DNA of 13,366 nt from Maribacter sp. (GCA_003232155.1 QILY01000144.1:1-13366), one strand, 5' to 3'. Shown: positions 1-8,023, numbered from the stretch's first letter. Numbers and translations: made by a program. The notes: generated by a model not told the origin, from the letters alone.

Positions 1-33
1 ACTGCAAAACCAAACTGTACGTCATTATTGGGA

Positions 34-57
34 ACCTGCCTTTGCCGGCAGGCAGGT
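34..57. repeat. GC-rich palindromic hairpin (REP-like)
   Basis: ACCTGCCT at 34-41 is the exact reverse complement of AGGCAGGT at 50-57, and the middle holds the palindrome TGCCGGCA (43-50). The GC-rich stem stands out against AT-rich surroundings. It is not followed by a T run, so a Rho-independent terminator is unlikely. Elements of this look are often multicopy in Bacteroidota genomes, but copy number cannot be judged from this window. Confidence 0.45.
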
Positions 58-198
58 GCTCGTAAAAACTTACTCACCATAACAAGTGATAAGTCTGCGT
101 CACTTTTTTCTGCGCTACGCCAATACTAACATACATTTTGGCTTTTCGTAACGAACACTCTTGCGGATTTAAGGTTATAGTTATTTGTTTTTTCTTTT

Positions 199-228
199 GA
201 TTCGTTTTTTTGAAATCAAAAAAGAATC
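199..228. repeat. AT-rich hairpin
   Basis: GATTC-g-TTTTTTTGA (199-213) pairs with TCAAAAAAGAATC (216-228), giving a long stem with a bulged G and a two-base loop. It could be a terminator of a lost gene. No gene ends close enough on either side to say which strand it serves. Confidence 0.35.
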
Positions 229-249
229 GCTGCCCTTCATAAACTTCTT

Positions 250-396
250 TTAAATTAGTTTTTTCACCAGAGAATCCACATTACTACACCGCCAGTCCTC
301 TAAAGTTTGATTTGGCTGGGTATATTGCTTGTAAGCGGTGGGATCTGGGAAAATTTCATCTTTTATTTTATACGGATAAAAATAATCATTTTGCCC
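250..396 (-). pseudogene. Orphan 3' coding remnant (48 codons), unidentified
   Basis: On the minus strand a frame runs from just after a TGA at 397-399 to a TAA at 250-252. It contains no ATG. The translation looks protein-like rather than random: it starts GQNDYFYPYKIKDEIFPDP, includes a TLEDWRC stretch, and ends SLVKKLI. A plausible reading is the C-terminal tail of a degraded gene whose 5' part has been lost. I do not recognise the family. It may equally be a chance open frame. Confidence 0.3.
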
Positions 397-447
397 TCAC
401 TTTTTGTCTTTTTTATGTAGATGGGTTTTAGCCAGTTTTAGTATAGA

Positions 448-489
448 AAAAAGACCTAGCATTCATAAAAATTAAATGTAGGTCTTTTT
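448..489. terminator. Bidirectional Rho-independent terminator after susD
   Basis: AAAAAGACCTA at 448-458 pairs perfectly over 11 bases with TAGGTCTTTTT at 479-489. CATT (460-463) and AATG (475-478) extend the stem beyond one bulged base. On the minus strand the stem ends in a T run, about 20 bases past the susD stop codon, so it should end the susCD transcript. The symmetry lets it also work on the plus strand. Confidence 0.8.
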
Positions 490-507
490 AGATTAAACTA
501 ACTTAAA

Positions 508-1848
508 CTATATACTAGGGTCATCCGGAGTATTTGGATTATTGTTGCGTTCTAAATCTGGATAAGGATAAAAATTTCTGTTTCTTTCCTCAGAAAATAT
601 CATTGAAGCTCCGCTTGGTTCCGGTCTATTAAAACGTCTGCTATCTTCTAAGCTTAAGCCTGTTAAATAAAGTTCGGCTCTTCTATTTTGATATACTTCA
701 TTTAGCAGTGCCTCTATTGTAACATCACCAGAATAAGCAGCAATATTTGCATTTATGCCAAATGGGTCATCATTGTCTGTTCGTACGGCATTTATAGCGG
801 TAGTTGCCGCAGCTATGTCCGGAGAACTTTTTCTTAGATTGGCTTCTGCAATTATTAAATTCATTTCATCTGGAATATACAAGGGTATAGGACCTATATT
901 TACGTTAAAGAATCCTGCTAAATCCTCAATAGGTAGCCCATTTTGGTTTGTTTCATCTAACGGTACTAAATAAAAAGCTAGTCTACCATCTGCAGCGTCA
1001 AAAACAAATTCTGCTGGTAAACCAAAATTATCTCTAGGTTTAAAGTTTGAAATACCATTAAGGAAAACTCTATTGAATATTGGATTTAAGTTGATATTGT
1101 CATAGACGAAAGAAGAAGTTACACTTAAATCTAGGCTACTGGCAATACTAATTGCTTGGTCATAGTTGCCTGCAAATAAGTTGTAACGTGCTAACATAGC
1201 ATCAATTGTACTGGCAATATCAATATTGCCTAAAGTTACTTCGTCTACAAACTCAGATGATATGGGAGTTGCAGCTATGGTAGCTTTTGCTTCGTTCAAC
1301 AAATCTATTGCCGCTTGAAAAGCTTGAATCCTAGGCGTAAAAGTCGCATTATTATCATTATTTGTCTGTAATATAGCTTGCTCGTAATTTTGCGCTAAAC
1401 TACCTATGGCCATTGCTTTAAATAATGTAGAATGGGCTATAAGAGCACTTTGCGTACCTGGGTCTAGCTCAATATTTGCCACATTTGCCTCAATATCTTC
1501 GGCTATTTTAATAACACGCAACATTGTAGACCATAATGACTGTACATTAGAATTAAAATTTGGTAGTGCAGTACCACCATCTTCTAATTCTATCAAGTTT
1601 TGAAATGTAGTTGTAATTCCGCCTTCACGGGTAGTTATCGCAGGCGTCTCTACAATCCAACGAATGCCAGTTGTAGAATATAGTTGTTGTAGGCCTACAG
1701 CGGTTGCCAATATGCCTTCCCTCGAAGAAAATGCTTGTTCCTCAGTTGCATCATTAGGATTATCAAAATCGGTTTCGCAAGATGTAAATGTCAATAAAGT
1801 TACTGACATAGACACTGCTACTATTTTATATATTTTATTGTATCTCAT
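508..1848 (-). CDS. SusD/RagB-family outer-membrane glycan-binding lipoprotein
   Basis: This 446-residue protein is a surface lipoprotein that, in this family, forms the lid over a SusC TonB-dependent channel and captures oligosaccharides or other nutrients. The start is placed at the ATG at 1846-1848. The protein then opens with a basic n-region, a hydrophobic stretch and the lipobox TFTSC with Cys24 as the lipidated residue, followed by acidic residues typical of Bacteroidota surface-export signals. The longer frame starting at 1920 would add 24 residues before the signal peptide and overlap susC. The C-terminal part carries the family hallmark NRRAELYLTGLSLEDSRRF (about 388-406) and the late YPYPD (about 427-431). 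It is a little shorter than many SusD proteins. It lies 10 bases after the susC stop, so the two genes form one operon. The frame is intact even though its partner is broken. The substrate cannot be read from the sequence; neighbouring amino-sugar genes suggest a GlcNAc- or MurNAc-containing ligand (inference). Confidence 0.9.
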   Translation of the reverse strand: MRYNKIYKIVAVSMSVTLLTFTSCETDFDNPNDATEEQAFSSREGILATAVGLQQLYSTTGIRWIVETPAITTREGGITTTFQNLIELEDGGTALPNFNSNVQSLWSTMLRVIKIAEDIEANVANIELDPGTQSALIAHSTLFKAMAIGSLAQNYEQAILQTNNDNNATFTPRIQAFQAAIDLLNEAKATIAATPISSEFVDEVTLGNIDIASTIDAMLARYNLFAGNYDQAISIASSLDLSVTSSFVYDNINLNPIFNRVFLNGISNFKPRDNFGLPAEFVFDAADGRLAFYLVPLDETNQNGLPIEDLAGFFNVNIGPIPLYIPDEMNLIIAEANLRKSSPDIAAATTAINAVRTDNDDPFGINANIAAYSGDVTIEALLNEVYQNRRAELYLTGLSLEDSRRFNRPEPSGASMIFSEERNRNFYPYPDLERNNNPNTPDDPSI

Positions 1849-1858
1849 TTTTTTATTT

Positions 1859-4805
1859 TTAAAAATTGACATTAATACCAAATTGATAGGTTCTTGGAAT
1901 AGGCACGGCACCAAAATCAAAACCTCTTACACCATTACTTTGTCCGGCAGTATTTATTTCTGGATCCCAACCACTATAGTTGTCCCATGAAAATAAGTTC
2001 CTTCCGATAAGGCTTAATTTAATGTTATCTATAGATTTAAAGGGCGATTTAAGGTCATAGCTAATAGCCAATTCCCTTAATTTCACAAAAGAACCGTCTT
2101 CTACAAATTCTTCAAAAATACCGGCTTGTGCGCCACCAAAACCTTTTGGTCTGTTGCCCAATAGCTCTTGGCCAACATTGAAGCCGCCACCAAAAATAAC
2201 ATTGTCCAGTAATCTTCTGTTCCAGTTGAATACATCAAAACCTTGTACAGCATCAAGCTGTACCCTTAATGAAAATCCTTTATAAGAAAACTCGTTAATT
2301 AAAGAACCGAACCAATCTGGATTTGGGTCGCCTATAACCTTAGAGGATGATCCATCTTCTGTTGTTCCCCTAAAAGGAAACCCATCAGCATCTAAAGAAA
2401 TACTGCCATCTGCATCCCTTGCATAAAATTGTCTGTAAAAAACACCTAATGGTTGTCCTTCAATTACAAAATTGGTAGCAAAACTCCCAGCTAAAGCAAA
2501 TTGTCCGCCGCCAGCGACACTGGTTACAGTATTCTCATTTTTGGAGTAAGTAGCGGTGATGTCCCAAGAAAAGTCTTTTGTTTTTATGGGAGAGCCCTTT
2601 ATCAAAAGTTCAACCCCTTTATTTTCTAGATTACCAACGTTTTCAATTCTGGAACCAAAGCCAGAAGATGGTGCTAGTTCTCTTGGTAAAAGTAAGTCTG
2701 TTACATTTTGTTTGTAATAGGTAAACTCAACAATCTGTTGTTCAAGAAACCAGCGTCAAAACCAAATTCAAATTCTTCTTGACGTTCCGGAGCTATATTT
2801 AAATCTCCTTGTTGTCTATTTTGTATTAAACTGGGAGAGCCGTTAATGGCACCCGGGCTTAAAAGTGTAAAACGTTGAAAAGCGCTAAGGGCGGTTAAGT
2901 TACCTGCTTGTCCCCAAGAACTTCTAAGTTTAAATACATTAAATACATCACCAAAAGTATTTTCCCAAAAATCCTCTTCGGATAAAATATAGGAAACACT
3001 TGCTTTTGCAAACAATTGGTTTCTTTCATTTTCACCAAAAGTAGATGCGCCGTCCATTCTTAAAGACTAAATGATTGTTGTAAAAAAGAGCCCCAGTATG
3101 TAATTTGAGACCTATTCTCTCCTTGTGCTAACAGGCTGCCACTTTCCGCTGTCTGTACAATAGGAGGGAGACCATCGGCGCTTATGCTAATTATATCAAA
3201 TTCTTCATACTGCCAAGAGCCACCAGCAGTTGTAGTAGATGAAATATCTTGGCTTATATCAAATTTATAGGATAGGTTTAAATCACTATTGTATTGAAAG
3301 TTGTTAATATCCGATCTACGGGCAAAACCATCACCATTAGGAGATGTATTGTTTAATGGAATAAATGCTGAGGCAGACTGATTAAAATAATCTATACCTA
3401 AGGTGTAGTTAGCAGATAGGCCTTCCGCAATTTTTGCATCTAAAGAAACGCTGGTAATAAAACGGTTGGTTTTTTGACCAAAATCAAATCTGTCAACTGC
3501 TTCTAAAGGGTTTGTTCTAGGAACTAGTAAAGAGGTTACTGGAAAAACTCCAGATTCATTTGGAAATGGGTTTACCGAGTTTTCGCTGAAAAGAAATCCA
3601 GTAATTGCACCATATGCAGCATTTATACCTCCGTTGGGGATATCTTTACTTTGGCTTCTTATAAAGTTAAACCCCGCATTTATAGTCAGCCAGTCAAATG
3701 CTTTTTGTGTTATATTGGTTTTAAAACCTACTCTCCTGAAATCTGTATTTCTAATAATACCCTCATTATCTAATTGTGAAGCTGATATAAAATATGATGT
3801 TTTATCGTTACCACCAGCTACGGATATGTAGTTTTCAACACCAAAACCAGAACCGAAAAATCCATCCTGAAGGTCGAATCTAGTTACAGGAACTGTTGCT
3901 AGATCATTACGGTCAAAAGGATTAACCCAAGCTAAAGGTACAGTATTATAGTCTATCTTTTTTCTTAGCTCGTTCACTCTAACATTAGTAGAAAAACTGA
4001 AACGTGGCTCGCCAGATTTACCTCTTTTGGTAAATATTTGTACAACACCATTACTTGCCCTAGAGCCGTAAATAGCAGCTGCTGCAGCACCTTTAATAAT
4101 TTCTATACGTTCTACATCATTGGGGTTTAGATCAGCTAACCTATTTTGTGCATTACCACCTAAATCGATTAGTTGATTACTAGAGTTACTAATAATGATG
4201 CCATCTACAATATACAAAGGGTCTGAATTTCCGAGTACCGTACTTGGCCCTCTTAAACGTATGCTGATACCACCGGCAGGGTCACCAGAATTTTGCTGCA
4301 CCAATGCTCCAGCAACTTTTCCTGCAATAGCCTGATCTATGGCCGTTGCACCATTATTTACCAAGTCTTCAGATTTTACAGATGATATTGCATTACCAAG
4401 TGTTCTTTTGTTTACACCAATTGTATTACCTGTTACAATTACTTCATCTAGATTAAGTAAATCTTCTTTAAGGGAAATATTGTTAATTATTTCAGAAGAA
4501 GCACCTACCGTGAAAACGTTCTTTTTGGTGGCATAACCTAAATAACTAGTTACCAGTGTGTAATCACCACTTTCTAAGGTTGCTTTAAAAGAATAATTAC
4601 CATCAAAGTCTGTTACTGTACCTATAGTGGTATTAGCAATAAAAATTGATGCTCCTGGAATTGGACTTCCATTACCCTCATCCGTAACATTCCCCGTAAA
4701 GGAATATTGTGTTGCTTGTGCCAAGGTAATGTTGCATACTATCATAAAAAGTAATGATAATATTGGATGTGGCAACTTTCCTCCGATTTGATTGATTTTT
4801 TTCAT
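1859..4805 (-). pseudogene. SusC-family TonB-dependent transporter, frame broken twice
   Basis: SusC proteins are 22-strand outer-membrane channels that import SusD-captured ligands using TonB energy. The first segment (3060-4805, 581 residues) has a signal peptide ending near ITLAQ (residue 30), a carboxypeptidase-D-like domain (about 36-112), DEVIVTG (120-126), the SusC signature DPLYIVDG (195-202) and the plug end GSRASNGVVQIFTKRG (247-262), then early barrel strands. It stops at TAA 3060-3062 right after FLQQSFSL. The barrel resumes one frame over at RMDGASTFGEN (from 3060) and runs to a stop at 2701-2703. A third frame carries it from about 2735 (IVEFTYYKQNVTDL) to the stop at 1859-1861. 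The TTG at 2603-2605 is an internal codon, not a start. The summed length of about 980 residues matches a full SusC. The homologous protein reads smoothly across both breaks, so damage is recent or is a sequencing or assembly error. As written, no functional barrel can be made. Confidence 0.85.
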
Positions 4806-4893
4806 AGAGTGAATAGTTAATTAATAATTTAAATGAGTTAGTGTATTACGAGGTTTATGAAAAAAACACAAAACCTTCTTTAATACTTTTATA

Positions 4894-4967
4894 AAAATAC
4901 GCAAAATATTGCAACTATAATTGTTTTTGCGATATTTTTAAAATTATTTGTATACTTTGCGTATTTT
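4894..4967. promoter_or_regulatory. Inverted operator pair between susC and deoR1
   Basis: AAAATACGCAAA (4894-4905) is the exact 12-base reverse complement of TTTGCGTATTTT (4956-4967), with centres about 62 bases apart, close to six helical turns. On the minus strand the left copy continues into a second TTGC (4911-4914 complement) spaced 10 bases away. A third, plus-strand copy, TTTTTGCGATATTTTTA, lies between them at 4924-4940. These sites fill the spacer between the divergent susC and regulator genes, and the right copy abuts the proposed regulator promoter. They are candidate operators for the DeoR-family protein encoded next door. Binding is inferred, not shown. Confidence 0.55.
4926..4959 (+). 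promoter_or_regulatory. Candidate promoter of the first DeoR-family gene
   Basis: A TTTG at 4926-4929 lies 21 bases upstream of TATACTTTG (4951-4959), resembling the Bacteroidota -33 TTTG and -7 TAnnTTTG elements, although the -7 box has three rather than two bases between TA and TTTG. Both elements overlap the proposed operator copies, which would fit autoregulation. The leader would be about 25 bases. Confidence 0.4.
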
Positions 4968-4990
4968 ATACCTAACCACCAACGTAAATC

Positions 4991-5740
4991 ATGCTAAAAG
5001 AAGAAAGGCATCAAATTATCTTAAACGAGGTAAGGATACATAATAGGGTATTACTAACTAATTTGGCAGAACTCTTGGATGTCTCTCTGGATACTATTCG
5101 TAGAGATATAAAAGTATTACACGATGCTAAAAAACTTAAAAAAGTTCATGGAGGGGCAATATCTCTTGGTTTTAACAACTATAATGCTGTAGTTCATGAT
5201 ATTTATGCGCTAGATAGTAAAAAGCATATTGCTAAAAAGGCAATACAGTTATTAAAAGACGGTCAAGTAATTTTACTAAGTGGTGGCACTACCAATGTAG
5301 AGGTTGCCAAGTTAATACCACCACGGTTACAGTTAACTTGTTTTACACCTAGCTTGCAGGTGGCAATACAAATGTTGAACAAACCTCATATAGAGACTAT
5401 TTTTATTGGCGGGAAACTATCTAATAATTCCCAAATAACTGTTGGGGGCCTTGCTATTAATACGTTGTCACAAATAAAGGCAGATATATGCTTTTTAGGA
5501 ACCAATAGTATTAATAGTAGCGAAGGTATAACCGAGTTTGACTGGGAAATTGTTCAAATGAAGAAAGCAATGATCAAAGCTTCAAAAAAAATTGTTTCCC
5601 CCTCAATTTCCGAAAAGTTGAATTCTAGTAAGCGTTATAAAATATGTGAGATAGAAGATATTGATATTTTAATCACGGAGTTAAACCCCACAGATGTTAA
5701 ATTGAAAGAGTTTGCAAATAAAAATATAAGTTTACTTTAA
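4991..5740 (+). CDS. DeoR/GlpR-family transcriptional regulator (copy 1)
   Basis: This 249-residue protein has the usual DeoR-family length and layout. An N-terminal winged helix-turn-helix (about 1-57) contains LAELLDVSLDTIRRDIKVL and the family KVHGGA end. A sugar-phosphate sensor domain follows, with GGTT at 98-101, IFIGGK near 137-142 and GITEFDWEIVQMKKAMI near 179-195. Such proteins usually repress sugar catabolic genes and release DNA when a phosphorylated sugar binds. The usual late motif LaDsSKf is replaced by SISEKLNS, losing the conserved Asp but keeping the Lys; the second copy at 8042 shares this change. It is transcribed divergently from the broken susC, 185 bases apart, with repeated operator-like motifs between. 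It aligns without gaps to the protein at 8042-8791, about 56% identical by hand count. The ligand is unknown; an amino-sugar phosphate is likely from context. Confidence 0.88.
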   Translation: MLKEERHQIILNEVRIHNRVLLTNLAELLDVSLDTIRRDIKVLHDAKKLKKVHGGAISLGFNNYNAVVHDIYALDSKKHIAKKAIQLLKDGQVILLSGGTTNVEVAKLIPPRLQLTCFTPSLQVAIQMLNKPHIETIFIGGKLSNNSQITVGGLAINTLSQIKADICFLGTNSINSSEGITEFDWEIVQMKKAMIKASKKIVSPSISEKLNSSKRYKICEIEDIDILITELNPTDVKLKEFANKNISLL

Positions 5741-5822
5741 GTAGGTTTATCTGTGTGCACGACAAATTTCCCTTTTCTGTTTAAAAGAACACCATTTTGC
5801 CAGATTGTCCTCCCTGGGTCTC

Positions 5823-5841
5823 CCCCGAAGTGAATTCGGGG
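5823..5841. repeat. GC-rich palindrome in convergent gap (REP-like)
   Basis: CCCCGAA (5823-5829) pairs with TTCGGGG (5835-5841) around a GTGAA loop. It lies inside a GC-rich island of about 70 bases (roughly 5800-5870) with C and G runs on either side, unlike the AT-rich flanks. No T run follows the hairpin. It looks like a dispersed intergenic repeat rather than a terminator. Copy number needs the full genome. Confidence 0.4.
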
Positions 5842-5898
5842 CAGGCTCTCCAGAAGGAAGGGGGGTAGATCCAACAAAAAACTTTCTTCCGCTAAATG

Positions 5899-5920
5899 CC
5901 TCGTGGGCATAGCCCCGAGG
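5899..5920 (-). terminator. Hairpin just after nagB, possible terminator
   Basis: CCTCG (5899-5903) pairs with CGAGG (5916-5920), and GGGC (5905-5908) pairs with GCCC (5912-5915), with one bulged T and a three-base ATA loop. It starts five bases past the nagB stop codon on the minus strand. The T run on that strand comes only about 15 bases later, so it is not a textbook intrinsic terminator. It may instead protect the 3' end of the message, or terminate the convergent regulator gene. Confidence 0.45.
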
Positions 5921-5925
5921 ATTAT

Positions 5926-7866
5926 TTAATTAAACTTATACCGAACGAAACTCTCCATAGCTTCGTATTCTGCCATGCCTAAAGAATTATATTTTTTAGC
6001 GGTTTCTGTGTTTCGCTGCTTTGCTCGTTGCCAGAATTCACGACTATCATTACCTGGAAACATTGCGGCATCCTTTTGGGACTGATGTTTAAAAATAGCA
6101 TTCTTTTTACGTTCCATATCCTTGGGGCCAATGGGTACGGCCATTTCCATATCTGCAATATCCCATTCTTGCCAAGCACCACGGTAGAGCCATAAATAAC
6201 AATCATTTATCCAATCTGCTTTTTCTTTTACCAATCTAGCTACAGCTGCATATATTATTTCAAGACATACACGATGTGTGCCGTGTGGGTCAGATAGATC
6301 GCCAGCAGCAAAGATTTGATGGGGCTGTATTTTATTTAATAGATCATAGGTCAATTGTACATCTGCTTCTGAATGTGGTTTTTTCTTGACCGTACCAGTT
6401 TCATAAAAGGGCAAGTTTTGAAAATGTGCGTTACTTTCATTAACGCCACAATAGCGACAAGCGGCCAAAGCTTCCCCTTTTCGAATGAATCCTTTTATTT
6501 TTTGAATTTCAGGGCTGTCTATCTGCCCTGGCGATTTATTGCTTAAAAATTCACAAACCCTTTTGAACTCTTCATGTAGTTGGGTGTTGTTTTCTTGTAT
6601 ATCAGTAGCAAAGTCTAGAAAACGGATTACTTCATCATCAAATACGGCAATATTACCAGAAGTTTGGTAGGCAACGTGTACTTCATGTCCTTGGTCTACC
6701 AATCGTAATAAAGTACCACCCATAGAGATAACATCATCATCTGGATGAGGGCTAAAAATCAAAGATGTCTTTGGGTATGGGGATTTACGTTCAGGTCGAC
6801 TGCTGTCGTCGGCATTTGGTTTACCTCCTGGCCAACCGGTTATTGTACGTTGTAATTGATTGAAGACTTTTAAGTTTATATGTTCTGCAGAACCTATTTC
6901 AGCAACTAAACTTCCCATGCCATGTTCATTATAATCTTCGTTAGTCAATTTTAAAATGGCTTTGTTTAGTTTTTCTGATAACCAGATGGTAGCTTTTTTG
7001 ATTAAGTTATCTGTCCAATCACATTCGGTTACCAACCAAGGTGTGGCTATTCTTGTAAGTTCAGAAGCTGCTGCGTAATCTACGATGAAATCACAATTGT
7101 CATGGTGTTGCAGGAAGGTTGCAGGTATTGATTCTTTAATTTCTCCCTCGACAGATTGGTTTAAAATTCCAGCTTTACCTTCTCCCCACGCCATTAATAT
7201 GATACGTTTAGCTGCCATAATTGTACCAACACCCATGGTTATTGCTTTAGAAGGTACATTTTCAAGTCCGAAAAAGTCACTTGCAGCATCTAATCTGGTA
7301 ACACGGTCTAAACGCACCATACGGGTTTTACTTTTTAAAGAAGACCCTGGTTCATTAAACCCAATATGTCCTGTTCTACCAATACCCAATACTTGAATAT
7401 CAATACCACTTGCTGCTATTTTCTTTTTATAATCGTTGCAAAACTCACGAACATCTTCTTTATCCAAAGTTCCATTAGGTATATTGATGTTTTCTTTTTT
7501 AATATCTATATGGTCAAACAGATGCTCGTTCATAAAACGCACATAACTATGGATAGAATCTGGAGCCATAGGAAAGTACTCATCTAAATTGAATGTAATT
7601 ACATTTTTAAAACTCAGTCCTTCTTCCTTATGGAATTTTACTAAAAAGGCATAAACCCTAGTAGGTGTAGAGCCTGTTGCCAGACCTAATACCACATTTT
7701 TTCCTTGTTTTTGTCTTTGTCGAATCAATTCGGCAATTTCATTAGCAACAAAAAATGAAGCCTCTTGAGAGCTTTCATAAATAATGGTATTAATTTTTTC
7801 AAATTTTTGTGACTCATCATCAGAAGGGTAATTCATCATTTTAGATTTTGCAGAAACTTCGGTCAT
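5926..7866 (-). CDS. nagB: Glucosamine-6-phosphate deaminase fused to PIG-L deacetylase
   Basis: A 646-residue cytoplasmic two-domain enzyme. The N-terminal half (about 20-290) is NagB, which converts GlcN-6-P to fructose-6-P and ammonia: LATGSTP (62-68) binds phosphate, NLDEY (93-97) holds the catalytic Asp, and GIGRTGHIGFNEP (161-173) holds the active-site His and Glu. In E. coli NagB the last motif reads GNDGHIAFNEP; here the Asp two before the His is Thr165. A linker follows, then a PIG-L/LmbE domain (about 368-640) with the zinc motifs HPDDD (374-378) and DPHGTHR (526-532), a family that removes acetyl groups from GlcNAc-containing substrates. Standalone NagB is about 270 residues, so this is a true fusion. 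I believe such fusions recur in Bacteroidota but could not check. The start is the ATG at 7864-7866; no Shine-Dalgarno is expected. It is divergent from the second DeoR-family gene. The PIG-L half may supply GlcN-6-P to the NagB half (inference). Confidence 0.9.
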   Translation of the reverse strand: MTEVSAKSKMMNYPSDDESQKFEKINTIIYESSQEASFFVANEIAELIRQRQKQGKNVVLGLATGSTPTRVYAFLVKFHKEEGLSFKNVITFNLDEYFPMAPDSIHSYVRFMNEHLFDHIDIKKENINIPNGTLDKEDVREFCNDYKKKIAASGIDIQVLGIGRTGHIGFNEPGSSLKSKTRMVRLDRVTRLDAASDFFGLENVPSKAITMGVGTIMAAKRIILMAWGEGKAGILNQSVEGEIKESIPATFLQHHDNCDFIVDYAAASELTRIATPWLVTECDWTDNLIKKATIWLSEKLNKAILKLTNEDYNEHGMGSLVAEIGSAEHINLKVFNQLQRTITGWPGGKPNADDSSRPERKSPYPKTSLIFSPHPDDDVISMGGTLLRLVDQGHEVHVAYQTSGNIAVFDDEVIRFLDFATDIQENNTQLHEEFKRVCEFLSNKSPGQIDSPEIQKIKGFIRKGEALAACRYCGVNESNAHFQNLPFYETGTVKKKPHSEADVQLTYDLLNKIQPHQIFAAGDLSDPHGTHRVCLEIIYAAVARLVKEKADWINDCYLWLYRGAWQEWDIADMEMAVPIGPKDMERKKNAIFKHQSQKDAAMFPGNDSREFWQRAKQRNTETAKKYNSLGMAEYEAMESFVRYKFN

Positions 7867-7897
7867 GATACTATTTTAAAAACATTAAAAATTAAGG

Positions 7898-7905
7898 CAA
7901 ATATA
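7898..7905 (-). promoter_or_regulatory. -7 promoter box of nagB
   Basis: On the minus strand this reads TATATTTG, a perfect match to the Bacteroidota -7 consensus TAnnTTTG. It lies 32 bases upstream of the nagB ATG and predicts a leader of roughly 25 bases. No clear -33 TTTG is seen; instead the tandem operator-like repeats begin about 15 bases upstream. Confidence 0.6.
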
Positions 7906-7920
7906 TACTAAAAAATATTA

Positions 7921-7963
7921 TTTTGCCGTTTTATGCTTTTTATTTTGCTATTTTATGCTTTTT
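7921..7963. promoter_or_regulatory. Tandem operator-like repeats between nagB and deoR2
   Basis: Two direct copies with a 22-base period: TTTTGCCGTTTTATGCTTTT starting at 7921 and TTTTGCTATTTTATGCTTTT starting at 7943. They differ at only two positions over 20 bases. Each copy has two TGC cores 10 bases apart, so four TGC cores fall on nearly the same helix face (starts 7924, 7934, 7946, 7956). An inverted partial copy, AAAACGGCA, sits at 7992-8000. The core TTTTGCNN(T/A)TTTTA matches the motif between susC and the first regulator. The location just upstream of the nagB -7 box and upstream of the second regulator fits a shared operator; the binding protein is inferred. Confidence 0.6.
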
Positions 7964-8015
7964 TAATAACCAGCTAATATTATAACTGTAGAAAACGGCA
8001 TATCGATTTATTTTC

Positions 8016-8023
8016 TATCTTTG
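8016..8023 (+). promoter_or_regulatory. -7 promoter box of deoR2-murQ
   Basis: TATCTTTG is a perfect TAnnTTTG -7 box, 18 bases before the ATG at 8042, which predicts a very short leader of about 10 bases. No convincing -33 element is visible at the usual spacing. Confidence 0.65.

Larger units (their letters stand above)
1..447. other. Gene-poor left edge, no intact gene
   Basis: No complete gene is visible on either strand in this stretch of more than 400 bases. It holds a GC-rich hairpin at 34-57, an AT-rich hairpin at 199-228, and a 48-codon open stretch on the minus strand at 250-396 that looks like the 3' end of a lost gene. The rest is AT-rich with short T and A runs. I saw no tRNA, rRNA or CRISPR structure. 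It reads as an eroded junction between the susCD operon and whatever lies to the left. Confidence 0.5.

Noticed and set aside
1849..1920. Longer start for the SusD-like gene at 1920
   Set aside because: It would put 24 residues in front of a clean lipoprotein signal peptide and overlap the end of susC; the ATG at 1846-1848 fits far better.
1859..2605. Independent 248-residue gene starting at a TTG at 2603-2605
   Set aside because: The frame continues upstream with SusC-like residues to about 2735, so this is the 3' part of the broken susC.
4806..4893. TAnnTTTG promoter for susC on the minus strand
   Set aside because: No match to the -7 consensus was found between the operator copies and the susC start, so no promoter is called although one must exist nearby.
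7921..7963. CRISPR-like tandem repeat
   Set aside because: Only two 22-base direct copies with no spacers and low complexity; a promoter-proximal operator explains it better.
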